Origin: an uncultured Lactobacillaceae bacterium
Lineage (GTDB): Bacteria; Bacillota; Bacilli; Lactobacillales; Lactobacillaceae
DNA length: 9,452 nt
Reading direction: 5' to 3'
Assembly: GCA_934216625.1 (NCBI GenBank)
Contig: CAKQCC010000026.1
Span: forward strand, 1-9,452
This document shows, in pieces, positions 1-5,327 of this stretch. The position numbers and the translations under genes are program-made. Under the pieces are notes generated by a model. That model ran no database searches. It worked only from the letters and a program-made list of their open reading frames with translations, and was not told the DNA's origin. Each line of letters opens with the position of its first letter. Within the stretch, counting starts at the first letter, position 1.

Positions 1-1197
1 TTCATCCCGGAAGTGCTTTCGACGGGTTTCATCACTAGCGTATTTTGACAAAATCTCACCAATTGCGTCAATTAATTTGACGTTTACTTTCAAATTATCG
101 GGTAAACAGGCCCCGATCTCATGAATCGCCTTTAGCTGAATAAACGTGGTCTTAACTTCGGCCTGTTCTGGCGATTTAAACGAACGTAAGTTGTAACGAA
201 CTAAATTAAATTTAGCGTTTGGGTATAAATTCAGCTTTTTCCTGATTTGAAAGTAATTAACTTTCTTCAGTTTAAAGGCCAAATCAATCACGGCTTGCCG
301 TTGATTCTGATCTAAAGGTTGCCAATAACTTTTAAGGGAAGATTTGTACTTTAGATTATTTAATCTCGACAGTAAATTAAAATATTCAAAAGTGTAGGTC
401 CCTTTCGCGGCTCGAGGTTGGCTGTGATCTAATGAGTCACGACCGATCATCTTTTCAATTTGATTCCCAGCGTACGGCGATGGTTTCGCGGGACCCATGT
501 CATAATTTCGCTGGGAATCCAAGATTTTCAAATATTGATGAATAAAGTGATTAGAAAGGTTATCGTTATTTAGTTTTTGCTGCTCGTTAAAAATCTGTCG
601 AGCTTCATCATCAATCATGGAACGGGAAGCGGTGACTAAATAGTCATTTTGACCATGATTCCGTTTCCGTTGGGCAAACTTCGGATTTTTAAGCACCATT
701 TCACCCATCGTGCGGTAACCGTGCTTTTTTAGATCAGTCTTAGATTTTTGGATTGACTTTAGTAGCGGCCCGGTACTCTTTCGGGCGTATTTCCGGTTAG
801 ATTTAAAGCCCCGGTGACCGGCCAAGAAATAAAGGACCTGAAAGAGTTCCGAATTCGTTAACCGTTTTTTGAGGCCGTTAACCCGGAGTTGATAAACTGA
901 CGGCAGCGGTTTCTGCTTGAAAACTTGGTTAATCTGTTGCTTAGTTAACAGACCGTTGTTAATGAACAGCCGCTTTACCCGGTATTTTCTGAATTTGCGG
1001 CGTCGGTTCAAACGGCGGCTTGAGCGATACGCACGTCGGGTTGCCGCTAACGATGAACCATCTTTCGGGTTTTCACCTTCTGGAAAAACCAACGAATCCA
1101 ATTTAATAATTTTGTAAGGCCGGCCGTGGTCATCAGTTTTCAAGACCGAAAAACCAACGGAACCGATTCCGATGTCCAACCCAAGACGATAACTCAT
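1..1197 (-). CDS. cas9: CRISPR-associated endonuclease Cas9, compact type II-C-like, N-terminal 399 residues (cut by window edge)
   Basis: RNA-guided DNA endonuclease, effector of a type II CRISPR-Cas system. The frame is open from the ATG at 1197 to base 1 with no stop (399 codons), so the rest lies left of the window. What is seen: RuvC-I motif LGLDIGIGSVGF at residues 5-16 with the catalytic Asp at 8; arginine-rich bridge helix at about 54-77; QLRVNGLKKRL near 103-113; HRGFKSNRK at 128-136; YRTMGEMVLKNPKFAQRKRN at 161-180; SQRNYD near 230; GTYTFEYF at 266-273. From memory of the family, these blocks occur in the same order and spacing in the Geobacillus and Neisseria type II-C enzymes (about 1,080 residues), not in the large type II-A lactobacillar Cas9. 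The HNH domain, RuvC-II/III and the PAM-interacting domain are not visible. An AGAAAGGGAA ribosome binding site lies about 8 nt before the ATG; the nearest upstream ATG is followed at once by a stop. No frameshift is seen. Cas9 identity is near certain; subtype II-C is inferred. Confidence 0.95.
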   Translation of the reverse strand, partial: MSYRLGLDIGIGSVGFSVLKTDDHGRPYKIIKLDSLVFPEGENPKDGSSLAATRRAYRSSRRLNRRRKFRKYRVKRLFINNGLLTKQQINQVFKQKPLPSVYQLRVNGLKKRLTNSELFQVLYFLAGHRGFKSNRKYARKSTGPLLKSIQKSKTDLKKHGYRTMGEMVLKNPKFAQRKRNHGQNDYLVTASRSMIDDEARQIFNEQQKLNNDNLSNHFIHQYLKILDSQRNYDMGPAKPSPYAGNQIEKMIGRDSLDHSQPRAAKGTYTFEYFNLLSRLNNLKYKSSLKSYWQPLDQNQRQAVIDLAFKLKKVNYFQIRKKLNLYPNAKFNLVRYNLRSFKSPEQAEVKTTFIQLKAIHEIGACLPDNLKVNVKLIDAIGEILSKYASDETRRKHFRDE

Positions 1198-1229
1198 TTT
1201 ACATATTCCCTTTCTCTGGAAAATCACCG

Positions 1230-1270
1230 AAAAGATAAGCCTCATCAAGTGTACGAACTCGATGAGGCTT
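1230..1270 (-). terminator. terminator-like hairpin at the 3' end of the candidate tracrRNA
   Basis: A 14-bp stem with one G-U pair: arms AAGCCTCATCGAGT (1270-1257) and ACTTGATGAGGCTT (1250-1237) around a 6-nt loop (1256-1251). The tail reads ATCTTTTC, so the U-tract is short and interrupted. It ends about 35 nt before the cas9 ATG. No convincing promoter lies between it and cas9, so cas9 transcription probably depends on readthrough of this hairpin. It would stop a tracrRNA transcript at about 100 nt. Confidence 0.65.
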
Positions 1271-1332
1271 AGAGCTTTACTGACTTCAATCTCCCGAAGA
1301 AGATTGAAACATTATTAAAATGTCCTATAATC
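1230..1332 (-). ncRNA. candidate tracrRNA upstream of cas9
   Basis: A structured, non-coding stretch transcribed in the cas9 direction from a good promoter, with the layout expected of a tracrRNA. The predicted transcript starts near 1332. Its first 23 nt or so (1332-1310, GATTATAGGACATTTT then AATAATG) are AU-rich and unstructured, suiting an anti-repeat. Next comes a perfect-length stem at 1308-1285: arms TTCAATCTTC and GGAGATTGAA (one G-U pair) closed by a UUCG tetraloop. A 14-nt linker (GTCAGTAAAGCTCT) follows, then a 14-bp hairpin (1270-1237) with a short U-rich tail. Length is about 100 nt. If the role is right, the CRISPR repeat should start close to CATTATTAAAATGTCC. No repeat lies in the window, so the anti-repeat cannot be tested. 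The alternative is a cas9 leader with a regulatory hairpin. Confidence 0.6.
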
Positions 1333-1338
1333 AGCATA

Positions 1339-1368
1339 AGTATATCATGTTAATAATTAATAATGCAA
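1339..1368 (-). promoter_or_regulatory. extended -10 promoter for the candidate tracrRNA and cas9
   Basis: The -35 box is TTGCAT (1368-1363), the spacer is 18 nt, and the -10 box is TATACT (1344-1339) preceded by TGA, giving the extended -10 form TGaTATACT. The predicted start of transcription is around 1332. It lies downstream of the rpmF terminator, so it begins an independent unit. It is the only convincing promoter seen ahead of cas9. Confidence 0.75.
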
Positions 1369-1390
1369 ATCTATTTTAAACTAAGTCAAA

Positions 1391-1430
1391 ATAAAAAAGC
1401 CAGCTAAAGCCTAGGACTTCCGCTAACTTT
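1391..1430 (-). terminator. intrinsic terminator of the yceD-rpmF unit
   Basis: Outer stem of 9 bp with two G-U pairs: arms AAAGTTAGC (1430-1422) and GCTGGCTTT (1404-1396). The interior holds a second stem, AAGTC with GGCTT around CTA (1419-1407). The tail is TTTATTTT, and the last pairs of the 3' arm add to the U-tract. It starts 25 nt after the rpmF stop and separates the housekeeping genes from the CRISPR promoter. Confidence 0.8.
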
Positions 1431-1455
1431 CGATTTAATTAAATTAGAAATAAAT

Positions 1456-1632
1456 TTACTTCTTATTAATAATTTCCTTACCGTCGTAATAACCGCAGTT
1501 AGGGCATACGAAATGAGGTTTCCGTAATTCACCGCAGTTCGGGCACGGACTTAAGCCCGGCGTTCTTAATTTGATGTTAGTTCGACGTAAACGTTTGCGT
1601 TGTTTAGAAGTTTTTCTTGGTGAGACTGCCAA
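1456..1632 (-). CDS. rpmF: 50S ribosomal protein L32 (zinc-ribbon form), TTG start
   Basis: Small protein of the large ribosomal subunit. The chosen product is 58 residues and begins [18 protein letters not shown], matching the usual MAVPxRRTSKxRKRxRRT start of the family. Four cysteines in two CPNC pairs (residues 30, 33, 43, 46) form the zinc ribbon of the C+ version. Start choice: a GTG at 1641 also opens the frame, but it overlaps the ribosome binding site AAAGGAGG, which leaves no spacing. The TTG at 1632 lies 8 nt after GGAGG and restores the family N-terminus. rpmF follows yceD by 53 nt, the common pairing in bacteria, and is closed by a terminator at 1391-1430. Confidence 0.95.
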   Translation of the reverse strand: MAVSPRKTSKQRKRLRRTNIKLRTPGLSPCPNCGELRKPHFVCPNCGYYDGKEIINKK

Positions 1633-1685
1633 TTGAGACACCTCCTTTACTTAAAAATATCCACTAGTGAATTTTTTAAGTCCTG

Positions 1686-2249
1686 TTACTTCTTAAAATA
1701 ATTTTTTAATTTCGCAAGACGTGGATCAACTTTAGACTGGTTCGCCTTCGAATGATGATAATCATCCTCGGAAATCACGGCCCATCCTTTGCCTTTTGGC
1801 ATCAGATGTTCACGCTTTTCCCGTTCAGACAGAACCCGTGACGGAATCTGTAAAATCACGTTATCAATCAGTGATTTTTCAAAATCAATTTGTCCATTAG
1901 TATCAGGGGTCAGTACCGTATCTCCGTGTGGATGCTGCTGCTCGTACCGCTTCAAAGCGGTTTGATTAGCCACGTAAATCTCACGGTAACGAAACTTCAG
2001 CGGCAACTTAACCGGTACTAACGAACGACTAGAGGGAACCACTAAATGAATTGCCACTCGACAATTAATCTGAGCTTGACCGAACCGATAACTAATTACG
2101 GCCGCGACTTTCATCGGGCTAGCCGACAAAATGGCTTGACGATCTCGAGCCCGCAAATCAGCAGCTAAATCTAACGTTCGTTTAATGACTAACGGCTGAT
2201 CCAGTTCAGCTAACTGATGCAATGACCATTTCGTGGCAATTACCCCCAA
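1686..2249 (-). CDS. yceD: YceD/YlbN family (DUF177) protein, linked to 23S rRNA and rpmF
   Basis: DUF177 family protein, regularly found next to rpmF. Members in other organisms have been tied to 23S rRNA maturation; the biochemical function is not settled. The family marks are KWSLHQL near the N-terminus, a basic central region, and a C-terminal SEDDYHH with VDPRLAKLKNYFKK. The frame opens at a TTG (2249) and gives 187 residues. That start is doubtful: no ribosome binding site precedes it and the promoter start predicted at 2255-2252 leaves almost no leader. A GGGGG run (2247-2243) sits inside the frame 8 nt before an ACG codon (2234), and initiation there would give (M)KWSLHQL, where I expect family members to begin (182 residues). 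The TTG is kept only as the standard codon available. A consensus promoter precedes the gene. Confidence 0.9.
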   Translation of the reverse strand: MGVIATKWSLHQLAELDQPLVIKRTLDLAADLRARDRQAILSASPMKVAAVISYRFGQAQINCRVAIHLVVPSSRSLVPVKLPLKFRYREIYVANQTALKRYEQQHPHGDTVLTPDTNGQIDFEKSLIDNVILQIPSRVLSEREKREHLMPKGKGWAVISEDDYHHSKANQSKVDPRLAKLKNYFKK

Positions 2250-2261
2250 TTCAACAAACTA

Positions 2262-2291
2262 ATTATACATGATATTCAAATTGGGTGTCAA
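2262..2291 (-). promoter_or_regulatory. consensus promoter for yceD-rpmF
   Basis: The -35 box TTGACA (2291-2286) and the -10 box TATAAT (2267-2262) both match consensus exactly, with an 18-nt spacer. It begins 2 nt after the tmcAL stop codon. The predicted start of transcription is near 2255-2252, giving yceD-rpmF strong transcription independent of the long upstream operon. No terminator lies between tmcAL and this promoter, so readthrough from tmcAL is also possible. Confidence 0.85.
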
Positions 2292-2293
2292 GA

Positions 2294-3391
2294 CTAACCA
2301 TCAATGATCGGGTGGCGAAACCGGTCTTCATGCTGATGCAACATCATTTCGGTCAGCATCCCGGCCTTAAACTCCCATTTTAATTTACCGTGCAAAGTAG
2401 TTTGATCTGAATTCGTGATAATTGGTAACGACACCCGTTTCTTAACCTGATTCAGGTATTGCCGACCACGTTGGTTAAAACCGAGGACCCGCAGATAAGC
2501 ACTTTGGTGAATTCCGTGCCGATAACCAGACTCGGTTAAGTCAATCAAAACGTAAAAGCAAAGTCGTTGCAGGCTAGAATACGTATAGCGCTTAGTTTTA
2601 ATCGAATGAATAAACTGACGAAAGGTGCTTGACCGAACCGCACTGCGTTTCATGCGGTACTCCAGGCCTTCGCGCATCTGGTAAATCCGGTGCAATTCAC
2701 ACAGCGGGGCCTCAATCAACCGGTAACGAAGCAGCGGCCAAAAACGATTCCAGTCCAGGAACGAACGGTTGAATAACGAATCACAATCATCAGGAACTTG
2801 TTGTTTAACCTGCTGAAATTGACCATTCAATAACTCACGACGAATCATACCCGAAGTAATTCCTGATTTTCGACTCATCGGCACCAAGCGAATTCGACTC
2901 GCTAACCGTTGCTTGGCCCGGGCGTAATTCAACGCCAGCAAATCATTCGGTAAATCAACGCGGGTTCCGGCAGCTCGATCAAACGCCCGTCGTTCAAGAT
3001 CAGCAGCTGAAAAGTGGTAATTTGATTTCGGCTTAACCTGAATTTTAGCCAATCGATTAAAATCAAGACTTGGGTCTTCACACCCGAAAACCAGCCATGA
3101 ACATTTTAACTGATTAATCAAATTAACGGCCCCAAGCGCAAACCGGTTCGCTGGTTGAACAGCCGTCAGCACCGGCAGCTCAATCAGCAAGTCAGCACCA
3201 TGACTAAGCGCCGTCCAGGTCCGCACCCACTTATCAACGATCGCGGGCTGACCGCGCTGAACCCAGTTGCCGCTCATCAATATTATCAATACGTCACAAT
3301 TAGTTTTCAAGCGAGCTTGACGCAATAAGCTTAAATGGCCAAAATGAAACGGGTTGAATTCAGCAACGATTCCGGCTGCCGAAAGCGACAT
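2294..3391 (-). CDS. tmcAL: tRNA(Met) cytidine acetate ligase (TmcAL, formerly YlbM)
   Basis: Makes N4-acetylcytidine at the wobble position of elongator tRNA(Met) from acetate and ATP; the family is typical of Firmicutes and belongs to the nucleotidyltransferase superfamily. Seen in the 365-residue product: GIVAEFNPFHFGH at 7-19 with the HxGH nucleotide-binding motif (16-19); MSGNWVQRGQPAIVDKW at 39-55; FGCE at 102-105; PNDLLALNYARA at 148-159; ITSGMIRR at 178-185. It is shorter than the Bacillus subtilis protein (about 415 residues) but ends in the usual way (HPIIDG), so it looks complete. The ATG directly abuts the TAA of rsfS with no spacing; only a weak purine stretch (GGGAAGAA) precedes it, so translation is probably coupled to rsfS. 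Confidence 0.93.
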   Translation of the reverse strand: MSLSAAGIVAEFNPFHFGHLSLLRQARLKTNCDVLIILMSGNWVQRGQPAIVDKWVRTWTALSHGADLLIELPVLTAVQPANRFALGAVNLINQLKCSWLVFGCEDPSLDFNRLAKIQVKPKSNYHFSAADLERRAFDRAAGTRVDLPNDLLALNYARAKQRLASRIRLVPMSRKSGITSGMIRRELLNGQFQQVKQQVPDDCDSLFNRSFLDWNRFWPLLRYRLIEAPLCELHRIYQMREGLEYRMKRSAVRSSTFRQFIHSIKTKRYTYSSLQRLCFYVLIDLTESGYRHGIHQSAYLRVLGFNQRGRQYLNQVKKRVSLPIITNSDQTTLHGKLKWEFKAGMLTEMMLHQHEDRFRHPIIDG

Positions 3392-3745
3392 TTATTCTTC
3401 CCACTTACTAACGTCAACCCGCGGAGCATCAGACCAAAGTTTTTCTAAATCATAGAAGCTCCGGGTTTCGTGAGTGAAGACGTGAACGATTACGCCGTCC
3501 AGGTCAATTAGAACCCATTTAGCTTCGTTCAAGCCTTCGACTTCGTTGACATCAACTTGGTGCTTCTTGGCCGTTTCAATAATGGCGTTTGCGATCGCTT
3601 TAACTTGGCGTGGTGAAGTCGCGTCCATAATTAAGAAGTAATCAGCCAGTAAGCTGGCTTTTTGCATGTTTAAGGCCACAATTCGGTTGGCTCGTTTGCC
3701 ATCAGCGGCTTGAACCGCCAATTTCAAAATCTGATCACTATTCAT
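3392..3745 (-). CDS. rsfS: ribosomal silencing factor RsfS (Iojap/YbeB family)
   Basis: Binds ribosomal protein L14 on the 50S subunit and blocks joining with 30S, lowering translation when nutrients are short. The 117-residue product matches the family over its length: ADYFLIMDATSPRQVKAIA near 34-52, and EGLNEAKWVLIDLDGVIVHVF near 69-89, where family members read EGxxxxxWVLxDxGDVxVHxF; the C-terminal FYDLEKLWSDAP is also typical. The ATG at 3745 has an AGGGGAT ribosome binding site that overlaps the stop codon of yqeK. The gap to yqeK is 11 nt and the gap to tmcAL is zero. The SAM-dependent methyltransferase gene (yqeM) often found directly after rsfS is missing. Confidence 0.96.
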   Translation of the reverse strand: MNSDQILKLAVQAADGKRANRIVALNMQKASLLADYFLIMDATSPRQVKAIANAIIETAKKHQVDVNEVEGLNEAKWVLIDLDGVIVHVFTHETRSFYDLEKLWSDAPRVDVSKWEE

Positions 3746-3756
3746 TTTTTCATCCC

Positions 3757-4371
3757 CTATTTAACGTGTGACTGCGGCACCCAGGCGTTGTAAGTGTCCA
3801 GAGTTTTCGGAAAAACGTTCTGGTTATTCTGAATCAAATAATCTAAAGTATGCTTAGTCTGGTAAGCGACACCGGCCTGTAGATTCTTAAACGTAATTTT
3901 TCGGGCTTCATCAACCCCCGGAAAACTGCGCCCCATTTCAATGTAATCGGCCATGTAAACGATCTGCTGAAGTTTAGTCATGTAGCGATTGCCAACCGTG
4001 TGGTAACGAACGGCATCCAAAATATCAACGTCGTTAATGCCGAGTTCATCTTGAACAAAATGCCAGCCGACCATTCCGTGCCAGACTGCGTTGCCATAAT
4101 GCAGTAAAATCGGGTCCATTCGGTACTTTTTAATGGCCGCGATAAAATCTTTCGCCGGCCGCTGTTTAGCGTAATCATGAACTAAACCAGCAATGCTAGC
4201 TTTTTCTTCGTCTTCACCGTAAAGCCGGGCGAGTTTAATCGCCATCTGTTCAACCCGCTGGACGTGATCAAAACGAGGTTTGCGCAACGCTTGCGACAAT
4301 TTTTTCAATAATTCATCACGACTGTTATCTGGGACTAAATTTTCGTGATATTTTAAAATTACTTTAGAAAT
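3757..4371 (-). CDS. yqeK: HD-domain hydrolase YqeK (diadenosine tetraphosphatase type), probable ATT start
   Basis: HD-superfamily metal-dependent phosphohydrolase. Bacterial YqeK proteins split Ap4A symmetrically to ADP and usually sit next to nadD, as here. Metal-binding features seen: RFDHVQRVEQMAI, the HD pair in GLVHDYAK, LLHYGNAVWHG, AVRYHTVG and MADYIEMGR. The standard start is a TTG at 4308 (183 residues, MKKLSQAL). I prefer an ATT at 4371 (204 residues): an AAAGGAG ribosome binding site (4388-4382) lies 10 nt upstream, whereas the TTG has only a weak GTGAT. The extra residues include NSRDELLKKL, which matches the first helix at the start of Bacillus subtilis YqeK as I recall it. No ATG, GTG or TTG exists in frame between the stop at 4387-4389 and 4308. 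The ATT start overlaps the end of nadD by 8 nt. The function is well supported; the start is inferred. Confidence 0.9.
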   Translation of the reverse strand: MSKVILKYHENLVPDNSRDELLKKLSQALRKPRFDHVQRVEQMAIKLARLYGEDEEKASIAGLVHDYAKQRPAKDFIAAIKKYRMDPILLHYGNAVWHGMVGWHFVQDELGINDVDILDAVRYHTVGNRYMTKLQQIVYMADYIEMGRSFPGVDEARKITFKNLQAGVAYQTKHTLDYLIQNNQNVFPKTLDTYNAWVPQSHVK

Positions 4372-4993
4372 AAAGCTGGTGCTCCTTTATATACTTTCTA
4401 ACGGCGTCCGGGACCAAATAACGAATCGATTGTCCCTGCCGAATCTTGCGTCGAATCAAAGTTGAAGAAATGTTGACGTACGGTACGTCAACCCAAATGA
4501 CGGGATACTTAGAATCGATTGGGTAACCGGAACGTTTGACCCCCACGAAATGAACCAGTCGCATTAATTGGTCAATTTTGTACCATTTGGGCAAATAAGC
4601 CACCATGTCACCGCCGATAATGAAATAATATTCGTTTTCGGGGTGCTGACGAGTTAATTCCAACATGGTGTCATAACTATAACTGCGACCGCCACGGTTC
4701 ACGTCGGCCAATTCCAGTTTAAAATTAGGGTTCGAACGAATCGCTAACTTGACCATTTGCACCCGGTCGTGAGCATCGATCGCGAATTTACGGTCAACGT
4801 GCGGCGGGTCCGCATCGGGCATAAAACGAACTTGATCTAGGCCTAACTGGGTTTGAACCTGATTGGCAATCAACAGGTGGGCGTTATGAATCGGGTTAAA
4901 CGTTCCACCCATAATCCCGATCCGGCGCTTCGGCATGTTCTCAATAATTTCGTTTAATTCCTTAACCTTGGGGGTCATTACCGTTCGCTTCAT
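4364..4993 (-). CDS. nadD: nicotinate-nucleotide adenylyltransferase
   Basis: Transfers AMP from ATP to nicotinate mononucleotide, making deamido-NAD in the cytoplasmic NAD pathway. The 209-residue product has GIMGGTFNPIHNAHL at 26-40 with the HxxH nucleotide-binding motif (His 36 and 39; Ala at 38 where Gly is common), DADPPHVDRK after the first strand pair, FIIGGDMVAYLPKWYKID in the middle, and ISSTLIRRKI near the C-terminus, the phosphate-binding signature of the family. An N-terminal extension of about 20 residues precedes the catalytic fold, as I recall for other lactobacilli; Met20 would be an alternative start. The ATG at 4993 has an AGGTGA ribosome binding site that overlaps the yhbY stop codon. 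Confidence 0.96.
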   Translation of the reverse strand: MKRTVMTPKVKELNEIIENMPKRRIGIMGGTFNPIHNAHLLIANQVQTQLGLDQVRFMPDADPPHVDRKFAIDAHDRVQMVKLAIRSNPNFKLELADVNRGGRSYSYDTMLELTRQHPENEYYFIIGGDMVAYLPKWYKIDQLMRLVHFVGVKRSGYPIDSKYPVIWVDVPYVNISSTLIRRKIRQGQSIRYLVPDAVRKYIKEHQLYF

Positions 4994-5001
4994 TGAATCA
5001 C

Positions 5002-5313
5002 CTACATTTTAGCCACGATTTGTGAAATCTTCTGATATTTAGCTTGCTGAGCAGGTTTAAAAAGTAATAACGTTTTACCCAATTTTTGAACTACTTGAAT
5101 TTCGCTGTGGGTCTGAATAAACTTCCGAACGTCACTCACTGATTCACCAGAATTCGGCAAAATTTTGATTTTAACCAATTCCCGTTTGTTCAAGACGTTC
5201 GTTAACTGCGCTAGCCAACGGGTACTAACTCCTTGCTTGCCGATTTCAAAAATGGCTCGCATCTGGTTAGCACGCGAACGTAAATAACGTTTTTGCTTAC
5301 CGCGTAATTGCAC
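5002..5313 (-). CDS. yhbY: YhbY family RNA-binding protein (CRM domain), GTG start
   Basis: Small single-domain CRM protein that associates with pre-50S particles and is taken to help large-subunit assembly. The 103-residue product begins MQLRGKQKRYLRSRANQMRAIFEIGKQGVS; the KRYLRSRAN helix and the GKQGVS loop are the CRM (GxxG-like) RNA-binding features. ELVKIKIL and VQKLGKTLLLFKP complete the fold. The start is GTG at 5313, preceded by AAAGGTGAT with suitable spacing. It follows yqeH by 14 nt and nadD follows it by 8 nt. In Bacillus, aroE lies between yqeH and yhbY; it is not present here. Confidence 0.95.
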   Translation of the reverse strand: MQLRGKQKRYLRSRANQMRAIFEIGKQGVSTRWLAQLTNVLNKRELVKIKILPNSGESVSDVRKFIQTHSEIQVVQKLGKTLLLFKPAQQAKYQKISQIVAKM

Positions 5314-5327
5314 TATATCACCTTTTA

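Noticed and set aside
917..1117. Plus-strand open frame of 66 codons inside cas9
   Set aside because: It is antisense to the arginine-rich bridge helix region of cas9, has no ribosome binding site and no recognisable family features.
1405..1421. Loop of the rpmF terminator containing CCTAGG, slightly like a tracrRNA nexus
   Set aside because: It lies upstream of the CRISPR promoter, inside a hairpin followed by a U-tract directly after rpmF; a terminator explains it fully.
1198..1455. Possible CRISPR repeats or array in the cas9-rpmF gap
   Set aside because: No direct repeat of 25 nt or more with regular spacing is present; the inverted repeats are hairpin arms.
1633..1641. GTG start for rpmF giving a 61-residue protein
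   Set aside because: The GTG overlaps the AAAGGAGG ribosome binding site, and the added residues MSQ are not part of the L32 N-terminus.
3978..4178. Minus-strand open frame of 66 codons within yqeK
   Set aside because: A different frame of the same strand inside a clear HD-domain gene; no motif and no ribosome binding site.
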